From contig NZ_CP089981.1 in NCBI RefSeq assembly GCF_021389975.1, forward strand, positions 2,195,501-2,259,500: DNA of 64,000 nt. The letters are read 5' to 3'. The notes under the pieces were generated by a model. The model was not told the DNA's origin and made no database searches. It was given only the letters and a program-made list of their open reading frames with translations. The DNA is from Fulvivirga ulvae (lineage in GTDB: Bacteria; Bacteroidota; Bacteroidia; Cytophagales; Cyclobacteriaceae). Both the position numbers and the translations under genes were made by a program. Of this stretch, positions 33,118 to 41,595 are shown piece after piece (the stretch's first letter is position 1; the number at the start of each line of letters is the position of its first letter).

Positions 33118-34155
33118 TTATAGTAACGAACTTTCTGTTTGAGGCTCCAGACCTTTTGCGTCCAGGCATCTGCCGATCACAACAAGTCGGGTTTTTCTTT
33201 CTTCGTCTTGTTTCCAGTTTCGGTCAAAGTAATAGTCGAAGCGACTTCCAACTCCCTGCAATACCATGCGCATAGGCTTATCAGGAATATTTACAAACCC
33301 CTTGATGCGGTAGATCTCGTTGTCTTTTACCCACTGGTTTAGGGTTTTAACCAATTGCTTGATGTCCTGAGTTTCCGGGTATTCGATGATTAGGGTGTTA
33401 ATATCATCATCGTGGTCATGATCATGCCCATGTTCGTGATGGTGCTCATGTATAGAGTGCCTGTTATCCAAATCATCTTCAGCAGAAGCTTCAATCCCAA
33501 GAAGTAATCCGTTATCAATTTCACCATTCGTTACCGGAATGATCTTCGTATTGGTCCGTGCTTTTTCTTTGATCACCCCCTCTATCTCTTGCAATTTCTC
33601 ATCATCTATCAGATCAGTTTTGCTGATCAATACGAGGTCTGCACAGGTTAACTGATCTAAAAACAACTCTTCGATAGACGTTTCATGGTCTAAAGAGTCA
33701 TCTGCCAGGCGCTGTTTCTGTACCTTTTCCCTGTCACAAATTTCTCCAGTGGCTAAACCTACAGCATCCACAACGGTGATCACGGCGTCAATAGTTATGT
33801 GAGGCTTGAGATCGGGCCAGCTCACCGCTCTTACTAAGGGCTTGGGCATGGCGAGTCCTGAGGTTTCAATCACTATATGGTCGATGTCTTCCTTGCGTTC
33901 GATCAGTTCAAGCATCGAAGGGAGAAACTCTTCCTGCACGGTGCAGCAAATACACCCGTTGGCCAGCTCAATCATATTGCACTCTTCATCGCCACAGCCA
34001 GATTTTATCAACTCTCCGTCTACACCCACTTCTCCAAATTCATTGACCAAAACAGCGATACGTTTGCCGTTTGCATTTTTTAGCATGTTGTGAACGAGTG
34101 TGGTTTTTCCTACACCGAGAAATCCGGTGATGATGGTAATAGGTATTTTTTTCAT
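33118..34155 (-). CDS. cobW: CobW-family GTPase, putative cobalt chaperone
   Basis: A 345-residue G3E GTPase. Walker A is GFLGVGKTT (residues 11-19). The metal-binding motif C68-I-C70-C71 (GCICC) is intact, and the base-specificity region reads LVLISKTDLID. A histidine-rich loop at about residues 230-250 (HEHHHEHGHDHDHDDD) is typical of metal-handling CobW proteins. The C-terminal CobW_C domain contains RIKGFVNIPDKPMRMV. It lies directly upstream of cobN, in line with a role in delivering cobalt to the chelatase, which is an inference. Confidence 0.93.
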   Translation of the reverse strand: MKKIPITIITGFLGVGKTTLVHNMLKNANGKRIAVLVNEFGEVGVDGELIKSGCGDEECNMIELANGCICCTVQEEFLPSMLELIERKEDIDHIVIETSGLAMPKPLVRAVSWPDLKPHITIDAVITVVDAVGLATGEICDREKVQKQRLADDSLDHETSIEELFLDQLTCADLVLISKTDLIDDEKLQEIEGVIKEKARTNTKIIPVTNGEIDNGLLLGIEASAEDDLDNRHSIHEHHHEHGHDHDHDDDINTLIIEYPETQDIKQLVKTLNQWVKDNEIYRIKGFVNIPDKPMRMVLQGVGSRFDYYFDRNWKQDEERKTRLVVIGRCLDAKGLEPQTESSLL

Positions 34156-34162
34156 GGGTTAC

Positions 34163-34756
34163 TTATTTAACTTCTGTTGTTGATTTTTTGCGTTTGTATA
34201 AAAACAGGTTCCATTTTTCTTCCGCCACGCCGTGCTTGTCCATTTCGCTGCGAGCCATGGTGAAAAACAGGTCGGATAATCGGTTGATATAGCCCGACAC
34301 GTAATCTTCCACACACTCGGGATCTTCATGAATGAGGGATACCAGCCTGCGCTCTCCACGCCTGATCTGCGTGCGCACTACATGGCAAAGCGCAGAAATT
34401 TCGTTTCCTCCGGGTAGCAGAAAATAGTCTGATGGACTGGACATATCATTTTCCATTTCATCGATCCAGGCTTCACAAAATTCAGCGCCATCCGTGGGTC
34501 TTGCGTTTTTGTTTTCCTTTGTGGAGATAGATGGCCTGGCCAGGTGAGACATCATGTCCATCAAGTCTTTTTGAATTTTATGTAAGTTGGGTTGCCATTC
34601 GTGGTCATCTCCCAGCTTTGCTCTGAGTAGTCCAATAGTGGAGTTGGCTTCATCAAGTGTGCCCAGGCATTCTATTCTGGGAGAATTTTTAAACTCTCTT
34701 TTCCCTCCAAATACGCCTGTATGGCCTTTGTCTCCTTTACGAGTGTATATTTTCAT
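34163..34756 (-). CDS. pduO: Cob(I)alamin adenosyltransferase, PduO type
   Basis: A 197-residue enzyme transferring the 5'-deoxyadenosyl group of ATP to the cobalt of corrinoids. The ATP-binding start YTRKGDKGHTGVFGG matches the PduO family. CLGTLDEANSTIGL, RRGERRLVSL and INRLSDLFFTMAR are the other conserved blocks. It differs from the CobA/CobO type, which has a P-loop. It overlaps cobB by 4 bp and is 7 nt before cobW. Confidence 0.94.
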   Translation of the reverse strand: MKIYTRKGDKGHTGVFGGKREFKNSPRIECLGTLDEANSTIGLLRAKLGDDHEWQPNLHKIQKDLMDMMSHLARPSISTKENKNARPTDGAEFCEAWIDEMENDMSSPSDYFLLPGGNEISALCHVVRTQIRRGERRLVSLIHEDPECVEDYVSGYINRLSDLFFTMARSEMDKHGVAEEKWNLFLYKRKKSTTEVK

Positions 34757-36078
34757 GTTTGTATAGTGGTTATGGTTAAGTTTAATAATTGATTGACATG
34801 TTGAACTGAGCCTAAGTAGAAATGTACATAGGATGCCAGTACACGCTTGTACCGATAAATTTTAGTATTTACCGGAAGGTCTCTGGCACTAAGGAGGCCG
34901 CCTGTAAAGGCAGTGTCCTGATCATTAAAAATGGTGGAATAGTGAAATTCGTGTCCTTTTAAACAGCCATGCTCAAGGGGCAATTCTCTGTAACCCAGAC
35001 TCAGCTTTGAATGCTCCATCGACGTGTAGAAATCAAATACTCCTGACATGGAAAATGTGCGCCCCTCTTCATCTATGATTGATCGACTCAGATACATTAA
35101 TCCACCGCATTCGGCAATGATGCGGCCATGGTTAGTTGCATAGTTTTTGATACTTTCCAACATTTTGGTGTTGGCAGAAAGTTGCTCCAGATAGCACTCA
35201 GGGTAGCCTCCCGGTAGATAGGTGAGATCAGCTTCCGGCAAGGCATCGTCGTGCAATGGACTGAAAAATTTTACCTCTCCCATGGCTTCGAGAGTTTCCA
35301 AATTCTGCTGGTAAGTAAAATTAAATGCTTCATCTTGGGCGATTGCTATTTTTAAGTTTGGCCCGGATGCTTCCGTTGGAGGGTTTACAACTTCCTGAGA
35401 TGGTCTGTTGGTAAGTTTTAATAGCAGTTCTATATCAACCGTTTTTTCAAGCTGCCCGGCAATCAGCTCTATAGTGGGTTCGTACGTGGAGAGGTTTGCA
35501 ATAGAAAGGCCCAGGTGTCTGGAGGGTATTTCGATTTTATCTACCCACGGCAAATAACCCAAAGCGGTAACCCCGACATCATCGCAGGCATCTTTTAAAA
35601 ACTGATAATGACTTTCGGTATTTACCTGATTGAAGATTACTCCGGCAATTTCCACCTCGCTGTCAAAGTTTTTAAAGCCATAGAGTAAGGGAGCCACTGA
35701 ATAGGCCACGGCTTTGGCGTTGACAATCAGCACCACAGGGAGTTGCAGTTTTTTGGCAATTTCGGCGGTGCTTCCAGCGGCTTTACGTGCGCCGTCAAAT
35801 AGTCCCATCACACCTTCAATACAGGCCATGTCTGCGGATTGAAGGTGTCTGTTATAACATGACTCCAGCTCACCGTCATCCATCATATACAGATCAAGGT
35901 TTCGGCTTAAGTGCTTAGCGGCCAACTGATGAAATTTGGGATCTATATAATCAGGTCCACACTTGAACGGATGTACCCGCTGCCCCCGATTACAAAGTGC
36001 CCGCAACAAGCCCAGTGTTAATGTGGTTTTTCCAGCGTTGCTGGTTGGCGCTGCTATGACAAACTGAGGTTTATTCAT
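34753..36078 (-). CDS. cobB: Cobyrinate/hydrogenobyrinate a,c-diamide synthase
   Basis: A 441-residue glutamine amidotransferase amidating the a and c side chains of the corrin ring. The N-terminal dethiobiotin-synthetase-like ATPase has PTSNAGKTTLTLGLLRAL. The C-terminal class I glutaminase shows GGYPECYLEQL, the catalytic cysteine in AECGGLMYLSR and the histidine in YVHFYLGS. CobB products are the substrate for cobN-mediated cobalt insertion, so the gene fits the operon. The gene overlaps bluB and pduO by 4 bp each. Confidence 0.95.
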   Translation of the reverse strand: MNKPQFVIAAPTSNAGKTTLTLGLLRALCNRGQRVHPFKCGPDYIDPKFHQLAAKHLSRNLDLYMMDDGELESCYNRHLQSADMACIEGVMGLFDGARKAAGSTAEIAKKLQLPVVLIVNAKAVAYSVAPLLYGFKNFDSEVEIAGVIFNQVNTESHYQFLKDACDDVGVTALGYLPWVDKIEIPSRHLGLSIANLSTYEPTIELIAGQLEKTVDIELLLKLTNRPSQEVVNPPTEASGPNLKIAIAQDEAFNFTYQQNLETLEAMGEVKFFSPLHDDALPEADLTYLPGGYPECYLEQLSANTKMLESIKNYATNHGRIIAECGGLMYLSRSIIDEEGRTFSMSGVFDFYTSMEHSKLSLGYRELPLEHGCLKGHEFHYSTIFNDQDTAFTGGLLSARDLPVNTKIYRYKRVLASYVHFYLGSVQHVNQLLNLTITTIQT

Positions 36079-36698
36079 AGCCCCTGAGTTATTTTAACTA
36101 CATGTGGAGCAGAGCTTTTTCTCTTCCAGTTGTGCGTTTCCAGCATAGGACGGTTATCATAGTCATCTGCGGGTTTGCCTATGCAGAAATATCCAAGTGG
36201 TTTTACGATTTCAGGTAAATTTAAGAGCTCCTTAAACGCTATATAGTCTAATATGGAGACCCACCCCATGGAGTACCCTTGCTCCGTGAGGGAAAGCCAG
36301 ATGTTTTGTATGGCACAGGCCGTGCTCCAGGTTAAGGTCTCGGAAGTGCCTATGGTGCCAATCACATATTCATCCAGCACGGATAGGTCGGTAGCTATTA
36401 CCAGGCCGACGGGTGCCGAGGTGATCGCTTCCAGTTTAAGAGATTGGTGTTTGTCCAGTTTGTCCGGGTCTGCTATTTGATTTTCGGCCTGCTGGCGCGA
36501 GGAGTCAAACAGGTTTTTGATTTTCTGTTTTAGTGGCTGATCTTCTATGATGTAATACCTTGATGGCTCAGATAAACCTACAGACGGGGCGGCATGCCCT
36601 GCTTGCAGTGCCTTTTCCAGTACTTCATCGGGTACAGGTTCTGAGGTAAAGTGTCGTGTATCTCTTCTTTTGAATATTACATCGTACAAGTCCATCAT
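36075..36698 (-). CDS. bluB: 5,6-dimethylbenzimidazole synthase BluB
   Basis: A 207-residue flavin-destructase of the nitroreductase fold that converts reduced FMN and oxygen to the lower ligand dimethylbenzimidazole. The start FKRRDTRHFTSEPV and HAAPSVGLSEPSRYYII are BluB-like. The later segments VIGTIGTSETLTWSTACAIQN and SMGWVSILDY also match the family. Its presence indicates aerobic synthesis of the lower ligand. Overlaps by 4 bp with the genes on both sides. Confidence 0.92.
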   Translation of the reverse strand: MMDLYDVIFKRRDTRHFTSEPVPDEVLEKALQAGHAAPSVGLSEPSRYYIIEDQPLKQKIKNLFDSSRQQAENQIADPDKLDKHQSLKLEAITSAPVGLVIATDLSVLDEYVIGTIGTSETLTWSTACAIQNIWLSLTEQGYSMGWVSILDYIAFKELLNLPEIVKPLGYFCIGKPADDYDNRPMLETHNWKRKSSAPHVVKITQGL

Positions 36699-37456
36699 AT
36701 CTCAAGTGTTTTGTAATTGGCTTTTATACTATTAGCAAAATCTTTCGCCATTTGAAGTTTCACAAAACCTGATTCGGTATCGACAACCGTTACAGACTTT
36801 AAGGAGCCAAGCAGCTGTTTGTGTAGTTGTACTGCTTCTTCAAACGGAGTTGATGTTTTGCCTTTATTAATTTTTCCATCTGTTAAAATGAAAAGCTTAA
36901 CTATGTCGGAGCCCTTTTGCTTTCTAATCACCTCATAAACTTTTCGAATACCCGAGGCCATATTGGTTTGCCCGCCGGTTTTTAGATCTTCAAGCGACTG
37001 AAAGAGCAACTCTTTACTTTTGCCCGGAGGAAATATGAGCTGAGACTCGCCTTGTAGCAAAGCAATCAAAGCATATTTTAAAGACTGTCGGTTATGTTTT
37101 TTAGCGGTGTTCTCTATCAGCCCTTTTACATAAGCAATCATTTTATTCTTCGCCATGGAGCTGCTGGAGTCTATGAGGAAAATTATAAGTGGAGCAGCAT
37201 TATGGGAAGTCTTCTTTTGTTTTAACTCAAACCGATCGTGCAGTAAATAATGGTTGACTGTTTGCAGCAGATCGCGTGTTTGTACAAACCGATGGCTGGG
37301 TTTAAGGGTATGGTCACCAGAGGTTACATCTTTGATCTCGAACCCATGTTTGGATTTTTGACCCCCATCCGGTCGCAAGGATAAACTAGCATGGGTGACC
37401 ATTGCATTGAATTGCTGTTCAGGCGATCTGTTTCCGGATGTGTTATTAGCATTCAT
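36695..37456 (-). CDS. VWA-domain chelatase subunit (ChlD/CobT-like, AAA part missing)
   Basis: A 253-residue protein with a von Willebrand A domain at about residues 80-250. The MIDAS motif is IFLIDSSSSMAKNK, with the threonine in GGQTNMASG and the aspartate in FILTDGK. The N-terminal 75 residues contain a short segment (NTSGNRSPEQQFNAMVTHAS) resembling the linker that precedes VWA in ChlD. Unlike ChlD/BchD, the AAA-like N-terminal half is absent. It overlaps the AAA ATPase gene by 4 bp, so the two are predicted partners of CobN. Confidence 0.88.
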   Translation of the reverse strand: MNANNTSGNRSPEQQFNAMVTHASLSLRPDGGQKSKHGFEIKDVTSGDHTLKPSHRFVQTRDLLQTVNHYLLHDRFELKQKKTSHNAAPLIIFLIDSSSSMAKNKMIAYVKGLIENTAKKHNRQSLKYALIALLQGESQLIFPPGKSKELLFQSLEDLKTGGQTNMASGIRKVYEVIRKQKGSDIVKLFILTDGKINKGKTSTPFEEAVQLHKQLLGSLKSVTVVDTESGFVKLQMAKDFANSIKANYKTLEI

Positions 37457-38388
37457 AAGATCAGACGGGGCTTTTTTTTTGCGTCATCTTGCGGTGCAGA
37501 GCCGTTGTTTGGTTTGGCATTTGGTTGCTTTTGCGATCGATGCCTGAGTACGAAAGGCGCTACTTTTTGAATGTCTTCGTTTTCAATGGCCGATCTGTTA
37601 TGCAGTGCGGCATATGCCCGGGCGGTCTTTATAATAAGGATATCCGCTCTCATACCTTCTACCTGATGTTCAAGGGCTATTTTTGATGCTTCGGCAATGC
37701 AGGTTTCCGGTATTTCAACATCACTCAGCGAAGTCCTGGCCTGAATAATACTGGACTTCAGTACCTGATCATTTTCTTTAAAGCGTTCACAAAACACTTC
37801 AGGGTTTGTGTCAAACTCAACCCTGCTTTTGGTAATGGCTATACGTATTTCTGGATCTACAGGTGTGGAGATATCCAGGCAAAGGCCAAAGCGATCTTGC
37901 AATTGAGGTCTTAAATCACCCTCTTCAGGATTCATAGTCCCTGCCAGGCAAAACGAACTTTCAAAAGTATGCGATATCCCGTCCCTTTCCAGGAAGTAGC
38001 TGCCTGTTGATGAAGCATCGAGTAATATGTCCATCAGGTAGTCATTGAGCAGGTTGATCTCATCGATATATAAAATACCACCATGAGCCTGCGCCAGGAG
38101 ACCTTTCTGTACAACCTGCTTTTTATCGTTGATCAGTTTTTCTATATCCACATGCCCGAGCACCCTGTCTTCCGTGGCGCCAATCGGGAGGTTGATGAAC
38201 GGAAAGGGCTGCTCATCGTCACTCATCAGTTGGGCCAATGACCTGACCAGTGTTGTTTTACCAGTTCCTTTATCTCCATAAGCCAGCACTCCGCCTATGG
38301 TGGGGTCAATAACGCAAAGCGTGAGTGCCAGTTTGAAATCATCCTGCCCTACAATAGCCGAAAACGGAAATAATCTTTTGTTTTTCAT
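37453..38388 (-). CDS. AAA ATPase chelatase subunit, ChlI/BchI-like
   Basis: A 311-residue ATPase. The N-terminal LFPFSAIVGQDDFKLAL and the Walker A GDKGTGKTTLVRSLA are typical of ChlI/BchI. ATEDRVLGHVDIEK is the conserved ChlI insertion, Walker B is ILYIDEINLLND, and PEEGDLRPQLQDRFGLCL is the conserved sensor region. It is slightly shorter than usual ChlI. In this operon it most likely powers cobalt insertion by CobN. Confidence 0.92.
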   Translation of the reverse strand: MKNKRLFPFSAIVGQDDFKLALTLCVIDPTIGGVLAYGDKGTGKTTLVRSLAQLMSDDEQPFPFINLPIGATEDRVLGHVDIEKLINDKKQVVQKGLLAQAHGGILYIDEINLLNDYLMDILLDASSTGSYFLERDGISHTFESSFCLAGTMNPEEGDLRPQLQDRFGLCLDISTPVDPEIRIAITKSRVEFDTNPEVFCERFKENDQVLKSSIIQARTSLSDVEIPETCIAEASKIALEHQVEGMRADILIIKTARAYAALHNRSAIENEDIQKVAPFVLRHRSQKQPNAKPNNGSAPQDDAKKKPRLIL

Positions 38389-38393
38389 CTGAA

Positions 38394-38983
38394 TTAACTT
38401 GTGCAGGCTTTGAAACCTCCCTGTGTATCTTTCGGGTCTTCTTCAAGCCCCAGGTGTTTATTTCTTAGCGTATTCCACATGTCCAGTTTTTCCCATTTAG
38501 GATCTTTTTGCCTTTTAAACTTGGGGAAGAGGTCATAATATGGGTTGGGAAAGAATACAGTGATCTGATTCTCGCCTGCTCCATTGAAGCTTCTGAATCC
38601 CAACTTGAAGGGTTGCCATCCTTATTTAGTCGCCTGTAAAATTCTGCACGGCTACATTTGCGTAGCTTTTTCAATTCCTCTGAAGTTGGGGCCTGGCGTG
38701 TACCATTGTTTTCTCCAATACAGACATGAAAATGCCAGGGGCCAAAATCAACGGTCAGATATCCATCGAGTAGCGAGATTTTGGTAGGAGCGTTAGGGGC
38801 ACCTACCTCCCAGGCGGCACCCTGACACAGAGTGCCAAAACGAATTTGCTGCCAGTAGTTGCTGAAGATGTCTTCTAAAAGATCAAATAGTATTTCCTCT
38901 TCACATGCCACAGGAAATACTTCCTCCTGAGCGCCGTCCAGCGTAGTTATGGTTTGGGGTTTTTCTATGGTATTCATCAGCAT
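38394..38983 (-). pseudogene. Small cobalamin-operon protein interrupted by a frameshift
   Basis: Two minus-strand reading frames make one protein of about 196 residues. Frame 1 (from 38983) reads to YRRLNKDGNPSSW, then leaves the family-like sequence and ends in an unrelated tail. Frame 2 resumes with GFRSFNGAGENQITVFFPNPYYDLFP and runs to the stop at 38394. Adding one G to the GGG at 38601-38599 restores a continuous NPSSWGFRSFNGAGEN. The protein has a tryptophan/histidine-rich core (VDFGPWHFHVCIGE). I recall similar proteins of unknown function (possibly DUF7676) near cobalt chelatase genes. It could be a true pseudogene, an assembly error or a phase-variable locus. Confidence 0.75.
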
Positions 38984-38990
38984 ATCTTAA

Positions 38991-41219
38991 TTAGAAATTG
39001 TGGGTGTATTTTACCTGCATATTGCGGCCGGGCATGTTAAAACCTCGCTTTTCGTAATAGTTTTCATCGGTGATGTTATTGGCCAATATCATGAGTCTGC
39101 CATTTTCATTTACCGGAAAGGCGATGGAGAAATCAAGCAACATAAAAGCCGGATATTCTATTTCCGGCCGGTTGATATAATCCGTCCAGTCCGTATCATA
39201 TCGGCTGCCTACATACCGGGCAGCCAGGCGGGCATCAAACTTATAGTTGGTGTATTCCAGGCCATAGGTAAGCGTCAGGTCCGCTACATTGTGCACCTTC
39301 TTGGTTGATATTTTATTTTCCTGAGTATATGCGGTATTACGGAATTCTTCTTCCAGTTTGATATATTTTACCGCATTTACAAATATTTTGAAGGAATATT
39401 CGTAACCTGCCAGTGCACCAAAATCCCAGGATACTGAAGTTTCCAGGCCGGACATGGTAGCAGCTTCTGCATTGATGTAGGTAGTGGTGGAGGCTATGGT
39501 GTCGCCCTCATGGGTAATCTCGATTGTATTTGATGTTACTGTTGGCCCTTGAGTGATGCGGTCCTTTACGCGGGTGCTGAAATAGGTAACATCGGCACTT
39601 AACCCGTTCTTTTTATTTAAGTAGCCTACGCCTCCATCTATTGTGATGCCCCTTTCCGGCTCTAAATCAGGGTTGCCATAGGAAATGTTTACCTTGCCCT
39701 TAACATTAACTTCCCTACCTGGTCCGCTGATACTATAGCCTGCCACGTTATAGGCATCCGGAGTTACGAATGCACTCCCTGCACTTGCATGTATATCAAA
39801 GTTTTTTGGGAGTTTGTATTTTAGTCCAAGACTAGGATTGAATACCTGGTGCGACTCCTCGGCACCTTTATAAGTATCTAAAAACCGGGTCTCCTTTACA
39901 TCGAAGGTGATGTTATCTACCCGGGTTCCGAGTGTGGCGAATAACTTGTCATTCAAAAGTTTCAGGTGAGCCTGGGCAAATATGGCCGTTGAGTAAATAC
40001 CGTAGTTTGGTGAGTTGGGCGCTTTTTCTGAGCCATCATTTGAATTGAAACTTTCCGATGTCGTGTTAGACCTGTTATAATCAAAACCATAGGTTAATAT
40101 GTGTTTACCAATGTTATAGCTGCCCTGCAATTGAAAGCCCACCCATTTATTAGTTCTCTTTGAGGTAACGTAGTCTGAAACAATCCCTGCACTTACTGAC
40201 CTGTAATCGGAATATTCCAAACTATTATAGGCCCTTAAAGATATCTGGTGATTGGTATTTATTTTACCCTCAACTTTCAGGTCTGCACCGTAGCGGTAAG
40301 GGTTTTTAAGGCTTTGGCTGGTATTGCCGTAAAAATAATCTCCCGGGGTTTGCACGTTACTTGCGGAAAAGAATGTACCACTTATGGAGGCTCTCCAGTT
40401 TCTGTGAAATTGATATCCGAAGCGAATGCCACCACTTTGGTATTGATAGGTGGTGTATTCCCGCTCTTCACCATCACCATAAACGTCATTGGCCACGGTG
40501 GTGGAATCTACTTCATAATCGGTGCTATAGTATGTTCTGGTAGCTTCGTCCCAGCCAAATTTATCCCTGAAGAGGTTATCATGTCCGTGGCGGTAGTCTT
40601 TATCTTGTTGAAGATGCTTCAGGTTTATATCAAAGTCCAGTTGCTCACTTAGGTTTCCTCCTACGTTTAAGCCTAGCTCAAAAGTATTATAGCTACCAAA
40701 ACTGGCGTAGAGCGATTTTTTGATTTCACCTACCGATTTTTTGGTAACAATATTCACCACACCTCCCATGGCCTGAGAGCCGTACAATGAGGAGGCGGCT
40801 CCTTTGATCACCTCAATACTTTCAATGTTATCGAGGTCTATAGTTGCCAGGTTGGTGGCGCCGGCAGGTCGGCCGTCGATCAGCAATAAGCTGCGCTGGT
40901 TCAAGCCGGAAAACTGTGGGCGATACCCTCTTATGCCTATACCTGAAAGCAGGCCCGGGTATTGGATCACGTCTACACCAGCTTTCTTTTTAAGTACGTC
41001 AGCAACATCTTTTGAGCCGGATTGCTGAATTTCAGTGTCTGTGATGACCTGTACCTGTTGAGGCAGATCTTCTTCTTTGGCTTTCACGCGTGAGGCGGAA
41101 ATTACAATTTCCTCTAATTCTCGTGAGAAAGCATTTGAAGTAGTGTCAGATTGAGCATGGCCCCTCATGGTGCAGAGGGATAATAGGAAGCAAAGGCATC
41201 CTAAGAATGTTTTTTTCAT
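38991..41219 (-). CDS. btuB: TonB-dependent outer-membrane receptor, BtuB-like
   Basis: A receptor of about 742 residues importing cobalamin or corrinoids across the outer membrane. The ATG at 41219 is preferred, as it gives the signal peptide MKKTFLGCLCFLLSLCTMRGHA. The TonB box region is LEEIVISASRVKAKEEDLPQ. The plug domain covers about 50-160 (VQVITDTEIQQSGSKDVADVL, GAASSLYGSQAMGGVVNIVT). The rest forms the 22-strand barrel, ending in aromatic KYTHNF. It is preceded by a cobalamin riboswitch, which supports the substrate assignment. First gene of a nine-gene operon. Confidence 0.92.
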   Translation of the reverse strand: MKKTFLGCLCFLLSLCTMRGHAQSDTTSNAFSRELEEIVISASRVKAKEEDLPQQVQVITDTEIQQSGSKDVADVLKKKAGVDVIQYPGLLSGIGIRGYRPQFSGLNQRSLLLIDGRPAGATNLATIDLDNIESIEVIKGAASSLYGSQAMGGVVNIVTKKSVGEIKKSLYASFGSYNTFELGLNVGGNLSEQLDFDINLKHLQQDKDYRHGHDNLFRDKFGWDEATRTYYSTDYEVDSTTVANDVYGDGEEREYTTYQYQSGGIRFGYQFHRNWRASISGTFFSASNVQTPGDYFYGNTSQSLKNPYRYGADLKVEGKINTNHQISLRAYNSLEYSDYRSVSAGIVSDYVTSKRTNKWVGFQLQGSYNIGKHILTYGFDYNRSNTTSESFNSNDGSEKAPNSPNYGIYSTAIFAQAHLKLLNDKLFATLGTRVDNITFDVKETRFLDTYKGAEESHQVFNPSLGLKYKLPKNFDIHASAGSAFVTPDAYNVAGYSISGPGREVNVKGKVNISYGNPDLEPERGITIDGGVGYLNKKNGLSADVTYFSTRVKDRITQGPTVTSNTIEITHEGDTIASTTTYINAEAATMSGLETSVSWDFGALAGYEYSFKIFVNAVKYIKLEEEFRNTAYTQENKISTKKVHNVADLTLTYGLEYTNYKFDARLAARYVGSRYDTDWTDYINRPEIEYPAFMLLDFSIAFPVNENGRLMILANNITDENYYEKRGFNMPGRNMQVKYTHNF

Positions 41220-41342
41220 TTTACAATGGTTTAAATAATTACTAAACCATAGCAAAAGGAAGAATAGCGATGTGAGGAAGTACCTAAAATAAATTAGAAC
41301 CGACCCATGAGCCTTTCGTCCGAAAGCTATGAATATTATACT

Positions 41343-41500
41343 TTAGGCAGGTCTTCTGGCTCGTCCCGACATTTGTTGCCTTCCCATCCCAATATTTTAG
41401 GACAGTGGCTTGGTTAACAAATGCCATGATTCTAATAGAAACAGGACACACAGCTACGGAGATAGCTCCTGATTTTAACAGGATTCCCTTTTAATTCCGG
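41343..41500 (-). ncRNA. Cobalamin riboswitch upstream of btuB
   Basis: Read on the minus strand, the element contains all main conserved blocks: AAGGGAATCCTG near the 5' end, GAGCTATCTCCGTAGCTGTG, the invariant GCCACTG, GGGATGGGAAGGC (the receptor-domain bulge), and GAGCCAGAAGACCTGCC at the 3' end. It lies about 125-280 nt before the btuB ATG. An additional TCCGG/CCGGA stem precedes it (41496-41513). Repression by B12 of btuB and the downstream chelatase operon is expected. Confidence 0.93.
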
Positions 41501-41527
41501 AAACTAATCCGGAAACCAAAAGCGTAA

Positions 41528-41535
41528 CAAATGTA
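41528..41535 (-). promoter_or_regulatory. -7 element for the btuB riboswitch transcript
   Basis: On the minus strand the sequence reads GTAATTTTTATACATTTG, and its TACATTTG matches TAnnTTTG. It lies just upstream of the riboswitch. The same GTAATTT..TATACATTTG element precedes the second riboswitch (45921-45928), which makes a shared promoter type likely. The -33 element is not clear. Confidence 0.6.
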
Positions 41536-41595
41536 TAAAAATTACTGACAATGATGATCTGTTCATCTTAATTATGACAAGCAGTTTTTACTTTG

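Noticed and set aside
38394..38603. Separate small gene starting with TTG
   Set aside because: It is the continuation of the frame at 38983 after a one-base shift; no independent start signal is visible.
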